This document shows, in pieces, positions 47,577 to 55,403 of a DNA stretch of 64,000 nucleotides; position 1 is the stretch's first letter; every line of letters starts with the position of its first letter. The notes under the pieces were generated by a model. The model saw only the letters and a list, made by a program, of their open reading frames with translations, was not told where the DNA came from and did not search any database. Source of the stretch: Opitutaceae bacterium (GTDB lineage Bacteria > Verrucomicrobiota > Verrucomicrobiia > Opitutales > Opitutaceae); contig JAUSID010000235.1 of the NCBI GenBank assembly GCA_030648295.1, forward strand, positions 1 through 64,000. Direction: 5' to 3'. A program made the translations under genes and the position numbers.

Positions 47577-49084
47577 CGGCCAACGTCATCGAGGCCTTCC
47601 GCATCGTGTGCGACCCGCTGGTGCTCGGCGTCGTGTTCGCGTCGGCGTTGTTCGGCCTGTTCGTCGGCGCGGTGCCTGGACTCACGGCCACCATGGCGAC
47701 GGCCTTGCTCGTGCCCGTCACCTTTCTCCTGCCGCCGGTGCCGGCGATTGCGTGCATGGTGACAGCAACGGCCATGGCGATTTTTGCCGGCGACATTCCC
47801 GGGGCGCTGCTGCGGATTCCCGGCACGCCGGCGTCGGCGGCGTACACCGACGAGGCCTACGCGATGACGCGCAACGGCGAGGTCGAGAAGGTGCTCGGTG
47901 CCGGCCTCGTGTTCTCGGTGATCGGCGGGTTGTTCGGGACAGCGGTGCTCGTTACGACCGCCCCAGTGCTGGCGGAGGTCGCGCTGAAGTTCAGCTCCTT
48001 TGAATACTTCTGGCTCGTGCTGCTCGGGTTGACGTGCGCGGTTTTCATTGCACCCGGGCAGCCGCTGAAGGCCGTCGTCTCGCTGCTCCTCGGGCTGCTG
48101 CTCGCGACCGTGGGTTTCGAGAACCCCGCGGCGTTTCCCCGCTTCACCTTTGGGTCGGAGCAGCTGATGAGTGGCTTGCTGCTGCCGCCCGTGATGATCG
48201 GAATGTTCGCCATGTCCGAGGTGCTCCGCTACGCGGTGTCACCGGGCGGGCCGGTGGCGGGACCGGTGCAGCGCATCGGCCGGATTTTTCGCGGGCAGGG
48301 CAAACTGCTGCGGACCCACCCGGTGCAGGTGTTGCGCGGCTGTGTGGTGGGCACGGCCATTGGGGCGCTGCCCGGGGCGGGGGCGGACATCGCGGCGTGG
48401 ATTTCCTACGGTTTGTCGAAGCGGTTCTCGAAGACACCGGAGAAATTCGGCACCGGGCACATCGAGGGCGTGATCGAGTCGGGCGCGGCAAACAACAGCG
48501 CGCTCGCGGGTGCGTGGATTCCCGCGCTGGTGCTGGGCATCCCCGGAGACTCGATTACCGCGATCGTGATCGGCGTGCTCTACATGAAGGGACTGAACCC
48601 GGGCCCCACTCTCTTCCTCGAGAACCCGCAGAAAATCTATGCCGTGTTCATTGTGTTTTTCCTCGCCAATCTGCTGATGCTTCCGCTCGGTTGGGCGGCG
48701 ATCAAGCTGGCGAAAAACGTCCTGCGCGTATCGCGGGCCGTGCTGATGCCGGTGATTCTGCTGTTCTGCATGGTCGGGGCGTTTGCCATCAACAATTCGG
48801 TCTTCGACGTGGGCGTGATGCTGGCCTTCGGGTTGCTCGCCTTCGTGATGGAGGCAAATCGCTTCCCGATCGCGCCGGCCATCCTTGGGCTGGTCCTCGG
48901 GGGCATGCTGGAGCAGAACTTCGTCACTTCGATGATCAAGGCCGACGGGGCGTGGAGCGCGTTTTTTTCCCGGCCGCTCGCCTGCGGGCTGGGCGTCGTG
49001 ACGTTGCTGGTGTGGTTTTCGCCGCTGATCCTGCGCCCATGGCGGCGTCGCCCGCGCCCGGCCCCCTTCCCAACGGCAGGGTGA
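47573..49084 (+). CDS. tctA: Tripartite tricarboxylate transporter large membrane subunit
   Basis: A 503-residue inner-membrane protein with about 12 helices. Family marks: FGLFVGAVPGLTATMATALL near the N-terminus, GDIPGALLRIPGTPASAAY, CVVGTAIGALPGAGADIAAW, and GVIESGAANNSALAGAWIPA in the centre. The start is one of two consecutive GTG codons (47570 or 47573); the second overlaps the tctB stop as GTGA. The open frame extends far upstream inside tctB but that part is Arg-rich and not TctA-like. The tctA stop lies at the edge of a hairpin. Confidence 0.95.
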   Translation: MTANVIEAFRIVCDPLVLGVVFASALFGLFVGAVPGLTATMATALLVPVTFLLPPVPAIACMVTATAMAIFAGDIPGALLRIPGTPASAAYTDEAYAMTRNGEVEKVLGAGLVFSVIGGLFGTAVLVTTAPVLAEVALKFSSFEYFWLVLLGLTCAVFIAPGQPLKAVVSLLLGLLLATVGFENPAAFPRFTFGSEQLMSGLLLPPVMIGMFAMSEVLRYAVSPGGPVAGPVQRIGRIFRGQGKLLRTHPVQVLRGCVVGTAIGALPGAGADIAAWISYGLSKRFSKTPEKFGTGHIEGVIESGAANNSALAGAWIPALVLGIPGDSITAIVIGVLYMKGLNPGPTLFLENPQKIYAVFIVFFLANLLMLPLGWAAIKLAKNVLRVSRAVLMPVILLFCMVGAFAINNSVFDVGVMLAFGLLAFVMEANRFPIAPAILGLVLGGMLEQNFVTSMIKADGAWSAFFSRPLACGLGVVTLLVWFSPLILRPWRRRPRPAPFPTAG

Positions 49085-49108
49085 GCCCCGCGGCAACGCG
49101 GGCCTCAC
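49081..49108. terminator. Hairpin at the tctA stop
   Basis: GTGAGCCCCGCG and CGCGGGCCTCAC pair over 12 bp with one mismatch around GCAA. It overlaps the tctA stop codon and lies between convergent transcripts. There is no T tract after it, so Rho-independent action is uncertain. Confidence 0.45.
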
Positions 49109-49179
49109 GAGCCCGCGACCGCGCGGAACGGTTCGGATCGCTTCAAGGACGCGTAGAGCTAGGACGAGTTACGCTTTGA

Positions 49180-49848
49180 TCATTCGCCAAGCGCCAGAAT
49201 CTGCCCTTCCAAATCCTGCCAGAAGGTTTCCAACGCGGTGGCAAGATAGAGGGATTTCAGACAGAGCGTCGTTTCCTCCACGAAACTTTCGCCGTGCATC
49301 TGAAATTGTGTGAATACTGCCATCGATTCGTTCCGGAGCACGGTGCCCTCAGCCGGCAGGTGGAGAAACTCGGGCAGTTCTCCGAGTGCGACTTTCCCAA
49401 TGAATGGCTCTGGATAGTTCTGCCCGACATTGTCTTCTTTGCGCAGCGAAAAAATGGGGGCAAAAACGTGGGACTGCGGATTGGGTTTCGCGCCGATGCC
49501 AGCATAGGTGTTGGCCAGACGACGGGTATCGAAGCAGTCGCGGAGTACCAACAATGCCGGACGCCGCTTCACTTTCTTAACCAGTAATTCCTCCCCCATC
49601 TTGAGCTGAAGTTCGGGGATGGGCATGTGGTGAAAGAGATCGGAGGGTGCGCCGATGCTGCTGATGGACTTCTTCTCGATCTTGAAATTCGCCGTGGCGA
49701 TATCGGTGGTACGATCCCAACGGCCGACGCGAACGACATGGTAATCCCGCATGGTTTCATACGCGGGAATCCAAAAAATCTGTCCCGGAACATGACGCCC
49801 TCGCTCGGCGGGGGTGAGTTGCCGATAAATGTCGTCGAGCCCCGCCAT
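49180..49848 (-). CDS. Unknown protein, third gene of the nuclease-helicase cassette
   Basis: A 222-residue protein starting MAGLDDIYRQLTPAERGRHV. It has a beta-rich N-terminal half (PGQIFWIPAYETMRDYHVVR, DIATANFKIEKKSISSIG) and a charged middle (KMGEELLVKKVKRRPALLVL, then RDCFDTRRLAN). I recognise no family. The opening PGQIFWIP is reminiscent of PemK-like SH3 toxins, which would fit a partner for the Panacea-like protein 8 bp upstream, but this is inference only. Confidence 0.7.
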   Translation of the reverse strand: MAGLDDIYRQLTPAERGRHVPGQIFWIPAYETMRDYHVVRVGRWDRTTDIATANFKIEKKSISSIGAPSDLFHHMPIPELQLKMGEELLVKKVKRRPALLVLRDCFDTRRLANTYAGIGAKPNPQSHVFAPIFSLRKEDNVGQNYPEPFIGKVALGELPEFLHLPAEGTVLRNESMAVFTQFQMHGESFVEETTLCLKSLYLATALETFWQDLEGQILALGE

Positions 49849-49856
49849 TGAATTAT

Positions 49857-50570
49857 TCAGGCCGGACTCGCTCCGAGATCGTCAATGACCTCGACGCTCA
49901 TGTGGCCGCGCATATTGGCTATTTTCGCAGATGCGCCGGTTTCGGCGGTGAGCATTTGCAGCGCGGTCCGGTAAGCGGCGGACTCGCGGAACCGCTGCCG
50001 TTCCTCGGCTTGCTCGCGCAATTTGCCGGCCTTCGTTTGCATCGCGGCCATGCGTTCCTGCAGGCCGGGGTTCAATGTAAAAGGTGCGGGCTTCAGCCGC
50101 GCGGGCGCAAACTCTGGCATCGTTTGGTTCACGGGCACGGTGGTGAAATCCAGCACGTCGCCACGTTTCGCGCAGAGCATGGGTTCGGTCTGGCTGTAGG
50201 CAAACTCCACCACCACCATGGGTTCGCGGTCTTTGAAGAAGCTGACGATGCGCTTGATGATGGTTTCGAGCGTCAATCCGAGTTCGAGCGATTCCTCGAC
50301 CCGAACGAACTGGAGGACGGGTTCCTCTTCCTCGCGCCATGAAAAACCATAGGTGGTGGCCAAGTCGGCCATGCACTTCTCGGCGGTCGGACTCCACGGA
50401 CCGTAGTGATAGAACACCCAATCGATGTCGGTCGCCTTGTGGCCCTTGAGCCGCCAATGGCAATAATCCACGAGGTAAAGATACTTCGTGAACTGTACCT
50501 TACCCGGCTTGTGATCGTGCTCGAGGCACCGAGCGAAGAGGGTGGCGGCGATTTCTCGGTTAGACGACAT
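49857..50570 (-). CDS. Panacea/SocA-like (DUF4065) protein
   Basis: A 237-residue protein. The N-terminal about 75 residues (KVQFTKYLYLVDYCHWRLKG, DIDWVFYHYGPWSPTAEKCM) show the Panacea/SocA pattern: K-x-x-Y-x-x-D and Y-x-x-GP-W/Y-S. Panacea domains serve as antitoxins to unrelated toxins, and SocA is a proteolytic adaptor that guards against the toxin SocB. The C-terminal part is a coiled-coil-like helix (LQERMAAMQTKAGKLREQAE) with a tail. The start MSSNREIAATLFARC is used because the upstream nine codons are unlike the family. It lies 92 bp behind the helicase gene and 8 bp before the unknown 222-residue gene. Confidence 0.78.
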   Translation of the reverse strand: MSSNREIAATLFARCLEHDHKPGKVQFTKYLYLVDYCHWRLKGHKATDIDWVFYHYGPWSPTAEKCMADLATTYGFSWREEEEPVLQFVRVEESLELGLTLETIIKRIVSFFKDREPMVVVEFAYSQTEPMLCAKRGDVLDFTTVPVNQTMPEFAPARLKPAPFTLNPGLQERMAAMQTKAGKLREQAEERQRFRESAAYRTALQMLTAETGASAKIANMRGHMSVEVIDDLGASPA

Positions 50571-50662
50571 TAGGAAAGACTGTCGACCAAGTTGCATGCC
50601 AGTTGAAGCGAGTCCAGCGCCGGCTTGGGCGGAAATGGAGCATCAAAGCCAGCACTAGTTCG

Positions 50663-53600
50663 TCACGCGGGCGGTTGAAGGAAGTCGGGCCAGCTGATCC
50701 AGCCTTTGCCTTTGTAGTAGGTGGCTGGACTACTGGGTATATCGGGTGGGCGGTTTCCGGGAATCTTGCTCCATACGATCCAATCCTTGCCGTTTCGGAA
50801 AGCCTGCGCCCGGGCGAAGATTCGCGCTGCATCGAAGGACCGGAATTTTCGATCCGATGGCGCGAGGGTGCCGGTGCCGAGCCAGTCGCCCCATCCGTGC
50901 CATTGCTCGCGATAGTAGTTCTTTGGATTGCGGGGTATGTCGGAAGGAAATGGCGGCTTTTCTGGGAAGTCACTGTTGAGATAACGCGGCCACGCCAGAG
51001 AGCCGGGAAGGCGCAACGCGTGAACGAAATTGCGTGCCGATTCAAAATCTCGGAAAGTGATGGCGCGCTTGTTGGTTCGCTTCACTTCGCGCACTTCCAC
51101 GCCGAGCCAGTCCGACCAGTTGATCCAACCTTTCTCTCTGTAAGTTCGGTCTGGCCTACGTGGGACTCGCGCGGGTTGTTGGTTCGCTACCGCCAGCGCT
51201 TCCCACACTGCGCGCGACGGGAGGTGAAGATCACGCACTACGTCACGTGCTTCCGCATAGGAAAGATAGTTGCGCACAGTGGTGCCAACCATGCCATGGC
51301 CCAGCCAGTCACCCCAACTCGACCAACCGCTGGTTTCGTATGCTTTCCAAGGAGCCGCTGGGATATCATCGGGCTTGGTTGGAAGGTCGGGACGATTGCC
51401 GGAACAGTAGGCCTTCCAATGCTGCTGGCCACGGAGGTTGAGCGAATGGGCAAATTCCCGGGCAAGGTCGAAGTCGCGCCATGGAGCGCGAACATCTTCG
51501 TAACCGAGCCAATCGGCCCAACCGGCCCACTTCCCGGCGTAGGCTTTGCAGCGCTCGGGTGTGGATGGAATGTCGAACGGCAATCGGGGTTTTCCAGGAA
51601 GCTTGTCGGTGCAATACGGGTGCCACTCGTCAGAACTTTTCAGGTTCAAGCTACGGATGAACGTCCGCGCTTCTTCAAAGGGCCGGAAGCGCTTGAGTTT
51701 CATGCCAAAGGCGCCGGTGCCGAAAAACTCGCCCCAACTTATCCAACCTTTGCCGTCATAGGTTGAATCGGGGCTGGTGGGGATGTCAGCGGGCCATTTG
51801 CCATCGCCTCGACGGACCAGCTTATACCACTGGCTCTGGCTCTTAATTCCTCGTCCGCGCGCAAACGCAGCGGCTCCTTCGTAGTTTCGATACGCCAGCT
51901 TCGCCACGCTCTCCCAGCAGCGCACTTCGATCTCACTCGCGAACTCCGCCGCGTTCACGCGGAGCGGGGCGACAACGTTGCCGAAGTCGAAATCGACCAA
52001 GCTGCCGACTTCGGGCGTGCGGCCTTCGGCGGTGGCGCGGAACCATTCGATGATGCGTTCGTCGTGGGCGGCCAGCGCGCGCAGGACGAAGAGCACGAAT
52101 TTGAAGGCGCTTGTCGCGGCGACTTCGTCGAGCGTCGCGCGGTCGGGGACGACGAGCGGGAGCAGGATGTAGCCGCGCGTCTTCCCCGGGGCGAGGCGGA
52201 GGGCGCGTCCGGCCGCTTGCACGATTTCTATGGTGCTGCCTTTCGGATCGGCGAAGAAGACGCAGTCGATGCGGGGCACGTCAACGCCTTCGGTGAGACA
52301 GCGGGCGTTGGTAATGAGCGACGGCGCAGTGGCGAGAAACTGCTTGATCTCCCGCTGGCGGGCGGCGCTGCCGAGTTTCCCGGAGACGTGGTGGGCAGCG
52401 ATGGGTGTCTCGCTGGCGAGATGCGCGTTGAGCCGGTTGCAGAGGGTTTGGAAATCGCGGGCGCGCGCGATGCTGCTGTGGAAGGAAACTGTGTGGCGCA
52501 CACCGTGGGCGACGGTGGCGCGGCGCAGGGCGATGAGGCTGGCGAGGGCGGCCGCGGTGACTTCGTCCAAGCCGGCGGGACCGAGATCGAGCCAGCGGTT
52601 GTTGGCGACGAGAGCGGCGACTTCGGACTGGCGCACGCCGATCGTGAGGATCCGGTAATCGCAGAGGATGGCGGGCTCGGCGGCGATGGCGGCTTCGAAG
52701 GTGAGGAGCGAAAACGTTTCCCCGTAGAGTGCGGGATCGTCCATCGACACGATGTCGTCCGATGTCCCAGCGAAACGGCGCTCGGTCGCCGTCATGAAAA
52801 CGCGGCGTGGGAGTGGGAGGTGGGCGTCGTCGAGGAGATGGGCGAAGACGCCGGCGGCCTTGCCGGTGGTCTTGTGGGCTTCGTCGAGTATGGCGAAATC
52901 GAAGGCGAAGCCGACGGTGCGCGCGGCGGCGGCGAGAACGGGCGAACTTTGGTAAGTGGTGAGTACGACTTGAAGGCCGGGCGTGGCCTTTAGAGTCGTG
53001 AGGTGCGCAGCGAGGGCGGCGGGCGAGGTGTCGCAGGGAATGCCGAGCTCGTGGACGTGGGCGACGGTTTCCGCGCTCTCGACGCGCGTGACCTCGTCGT
53101 CACTGCACACGCAGAGCCAGTCCACGAAGCGATCGTCGGCGAGGGCTTCGCGCATCCACGTTTCCAGCGTCTGGCGGACGAGCGCGAGGCTCGGGACGGC
53201 GATGAGCACGCGGCGCGCAGCGAGTTCGCGGGCGATCCAGTAGGCGGAGAGACTTTTGCCCGAAGCGCAGGGACTGATGAGCTTGCCGCGGGCTTGCGCG
53301 CTGTCGCGAAAGTGCGCGAGTGCGGCCTCGATGGCAGCGAGTTGGTGTGGCCGCGGCGCGAACGGCGTGGGGCGCGCGGGCCGAGCGGAGGCGACGAAGG
53401 ATTCGCGGAGCGAGGCGAAGAAATCGGGGCCGAGTTCGCTCCACGTTTCGGCGGTGAGGTCGCCAAGTTTCGGCAGGTCTTCAAGGATGCCGGGAATGCG
53501 TGCGGTCGTGGTGCAGACGAGCGCGAAGGAAATTTCGCGACAGACAGTGAACGCGAGTGACGTGAAGGTGGCGAGTTCCCGATGTGTAAGCGTGGCATCG

Positions 53601-53893
53601 GCGTCGCTGCGGTATTTCGCCTGGATGGCCCAGAACTCGCCAGTGTGCGTGCGGGCGAGAAGGTCGATGCCCTCGTCGCGCGGCGGGAAATTCAGACGCG
53701 CGCGGAGATCGGCGGGGACTTCGTGATGAAACCAAACGTCGGCGAGCTTTGTGCGATATTTCGGGTCGAAGCGAAGATAGTAACGGACGAGGTGCTCGAA
53801 CGCGGTGCCGCGGTCACGCTCTGTAAGCGTGGCGACGAGCGCGGTGAAATCGTCCCAACACTCGAGGTAGTCGAAGACGGCGGCCGCGTTCAT
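50663..53893 (-). CDS. Mrr-like nuclease / SF2 helicase fusion with six C-terminal W-rich repeats
   Basis: A 1076-residue protein; the start MNAAAVFDYLECWDD fits the N-terminal domain. Residues about 25-125 form a restriction-endonuclease-like fold with Glu33, D-E-G-I-D (73-77) and Q-A-K (91-93). The SF2 helicase has Walker A CASGKS (209-214), DEAH 337-340, motif III TAT 368-370 and motif VI QAAGRALR 559-566. Residues about 671-1072 hold six units of about 60 residues, each with an A-R-x-F helix, a W, then D-I-P-x-x-P and a G-W-x-x-W-x-D-W-L-G end (units near 671, 736, 806, 877, 946 and 1017). Such W-rich units resemble the phage-integrase repeat (INT_rpt), known in some integrases and helicases. 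DNA-binding or protein-protein contact is likely. It is first in a three-gene minus cassette; a role in DNA restriction or defence is inference. Confidence 0.88.
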   Translation of the reverse strand: MNAAAVFDYLECWDDFTALVATLTERDRGTAFEHLVRYYLRFDPKYRTKLADVWFHHEVPADLRARLNFPPRDEGIDLLARTHTGEFWAIQAKYRSDADATLTHRELATFTSLAFTVCREISFALVCTTTARIPGILEDLPKLGDLTAETWSELGPDFFASLRESFVASARPARPTPFAPRPHQLAAIEAALAHFRDSAQARGKLISPCASGKSLSAYWIARELAARRVLIAVPSLALVRQTLETWMREALADDRFVDWLCVCSDDEVTRVESAETVAHVHELGIPCDTSPAALAAHLTTLKATPGLQVVLTTYQSSPVLAAAARTVGFAFDFAILDEAHKTTGKAAGVFAHLLDDAHLPLPRRVFMTATERRFAGTSDDIVSMDDPALYGETFSLLTFEAAIAAEPAILCDYRILTIGVRQSEVAALVANNRWLDLGPAGLDEVTAAALASLIALRRATVAHGVRHTVSFHSSIARARDFQTLCNRLNAHLASETPIAAHHVSGKLGSAARQREIKQFLATAPSLITNARCLTEGVDVPRIDCVFFADPKGSTIEIVQAAGRALRLAPGKTRGYILLPLVVPDRATLDEVAATSAFKFVLFVLRALAAHDERIIEWFRATAEGRTPEVGSLVDFDFGNVVAPLRVNAAEFASEIEVRCWESVAKLAYRNYEGAAAFARGRGIKSQSQWYKLVRRGDGKWPADIPTSPDSTYDGKGWISWGEFFGTGAFGMKLKRFRPFEEARTFIRSLNLKSSDEWHPYCTDKLPGKPRLPFDIPSTPERCKAYAGKWAGWADWLGYEDVRAPWRDFDLAREFAHSLNLRGQQHWKAYCSGNRPDLPTKPDDIPAAPWKAYETSGWSSWGDWLGHGMVGTTVRNYLSYAEARDVVRDLHLPSRAVWEALAVANQQPARVPRRPDRTYREKGWINWSDWLGVEVREVKRTNKRAITFRDFESARNFVHALRLPGSLAWPRYLNSDFPEKPPFPSDIPRNPKNYYREQWHGWGDWLGTGTLAPSDRKFRSFDAARIFARAQAFRNGKDWIVWSKIPGNRPPDIPSSPATYYKGKGWISWPDFLQPPA

Positions 53894-54229
53894 CGCAGCT
53901 GCGAACCCTTGGCGCCGAAGGCGGGCGCGGCAAGTCTCGCGTGGCGAGCACGGCGTCGCAACCACCCCGCCGAGCGGGACGGGCTGACGAGAGCCCCGCC
54001 ACCACCGAACCTAGCCTTGCCTCCCTTGCCGCCGTCCGCCGCCCAGGTCGGGCTCGGTATTCATCGCTGCACTATCCACGATTACGTACCATGGAATCCG
54101 CAGTACAACCGCTGCAGCCTGTTGAACGCAGCCGCCACTCCGTATCCGCTACGAATCGATTTCACCCGACGTAAAAACGGGCAGGTGTTCGCACCCGTTC
54201 ACCGCTCCGACCACCAATCCCAGAGAAAC
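53894..54229. other. Divergent intergenic region, no gene seen
   Basis: 336 bp between the divergent nuclease-helicase and isomerase genes. No conserved RNA, operator palindrome or repeat family of this window was found. Both promoters must lie here. Confidence 0.5.
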
Positions 54230-55195
54230 ATGGCAACCCCTCTCACCCGCCGCCAACTCCTGACCCACGCCGTCCAAGCGACCGCGCTGGGCGCATTGGG
54301 CCTGCCCTCGGCCACCCGCAGCGCTCCCGCCGTGGCGCCCACTCGCTTGAAAATCGGCATCGCCACCCTGGGATTCCCCAAGTTCACCAACGCCGCCCTG
54401 GCGAAGGAACTGTCCGGCGCCGGCATCCGGCTCATCCAGCTTTTCCTCGCGCAAAGCGACTCGAACTTCTGGAAATACAATGGTCGCTCCGATGTCTCCG
54501 GCCTCACCCCCGGCCGCTGTCGCGAGATCGCCACCGTCTACCGTGACGCGGGCATCGCCATCCACAGTCTCGGCGTATACACAAACCTGATTCATCCTGA
54601 CGCGGTGGAGCGGCAGTCCAACCTGGACTACTTTGCCGCCATGATGGACATCGGCGGGCACATGGGCGTGCACACTTTCATCACGGAGGCAGGGCACCAC
54701 CACGATCCGAAGCAGCCGGAGCCGCGCATCGCGCATCATTTTCAGGACGACGTCTGGATTCAGATGCTCACGACCGCCCGGCAACTCGCCGCCCTGGCGG
54801 AAAAACGACAGGCGTCCGTGTTGCTCGAAGGATTTTACCGCGGGTTCCTCGCCAGTGCGAAACGCCTGCGGATGTTCCTGGAGGAGGTGAACTCGCCCCG
54901 CCTCCGCGCGCTCCTGGATCCGGCCAACCTGATCGAGGTAAACGATCTCGAGGAGATGTTCCAGCAACTCGGGCCGTGGATCGACTGTCTCCATGCGAAA
55001 GACCGGAGGGTCCATGTCGAGCGCGGTGTGCCGGCCGGGCAGGGTTCGATCGAGTACGTGAAGTTTGTCACGCTCACCGCACGCCACACGCCCGCGGCGC
55101 CGCTGGTGATGGAATACGTGGGCCCGACCGACTACCGGCCGGCCCTCGCTCACCTCCGGGCCGCGCTGCAAAAGGCCGGCCTGCAGGCGGAGTAA
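54230..55195 (+). CDS. Tat-exported sugar phosphate isomerase/epimerase-like TIM barrel
   Basis: A 321-residue protein. The start MATPLTRRQLLTHAVQATALGALG gives a twin-arginine signal. The barrel follows the xylose-isomerase-like TIM family: IGIATLGFP, HSLGVYTNLIHPD, ITEAGHHHDPKQPEP, LLEGFYRGFL, ALLDPANLI and CLHAKDRR, with conserved acidic and His residues for a metal site. Relatives isomerise or epimerise sugars or act on inositol derivatives; the substrate is unknown. The Tat signal implies extracytoplasmic action. The next gene is another Tat-exported sugar enzyme on the same strand. Confidence 0.85.
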   Translation: MATPLTRRQLLTHAVQATALGALGLPSATRSAPAVAPTRLKIGIATLGFPKFTNAALAKELSGAGIRLIQLFLAQSDSNFWKYNGRSDVSGLTPGRCREIATVYRDAGIAIHSLGVYTNLIHPDAVERQSNLDYFAAMMDIGGHMGVHTFITEAGHHHDPKQPEPRIAHHFQDDVWIQMLTTARQLAALAEKRQASVLLEGFYRGFLASAKRLRMFLEEVNSPRLRALLDPANLIEVNDLEEMFQQLGPWIDCLHAKDRRVHVERGVPAGQGSIEYVKFVTLTARHTPAAPLVMEYVGPTDYRPALAHLRAALQKAGLQAE

Positions 55196-55257
55196 CATAC
55201 ACCGCCGCCAACCTATGATTCCAGGTCGATTTCATGATGAGCCTAACCGGCGTTGAA

Positions 55258-55364
55258 GTAGGAGCCCGCTTGCGGGCGATGGATTGGATGGGAGCGCGAC
55301 CGCCCCCGGTCGCATGGAAATGGAAAGCGGTCCGGCTTCCAATCGCCTGCAAGCAGGCTCCTAC
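55258..55364. repeat. Inverted repeat GTAGGAGCCCGCTTGCGGGCGAT ... ATCGCCTGCAAGCAGGCTCCTAC
   Basis: 23-bp arms that pair almost perfectly, with a nested GCGACCGCCCCCGGTCGC hairpin in between. The word GTAGGAGC(C/G)xGCTTGC is the same as a well-known REP palindrome of pseudomonads. It lies between the two Tat-exported sugar enzymes. Because the arms face each other, it is a two-REP unit. Confidence 0.8.
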
Positions 55365-55403
55365 AAAAACGGGACATTCGTCTCATCTTGGACGCAAAAT
55401 AGA

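Noticed and set aside
50666-51883. Possible phage integrase because of INT_rpt-like units
   Set aside because: There is no tyrosine recombinase catalytic set (R-H-R-Y); the units are fused to helicase motifs.
55258-55364. Riboswitch upstream of the Gfo/Idh/MocA gene
   Set aside because: The simple two-arm palindrome with the GTAGGAGC word is REP-like, with no riboswitch core.
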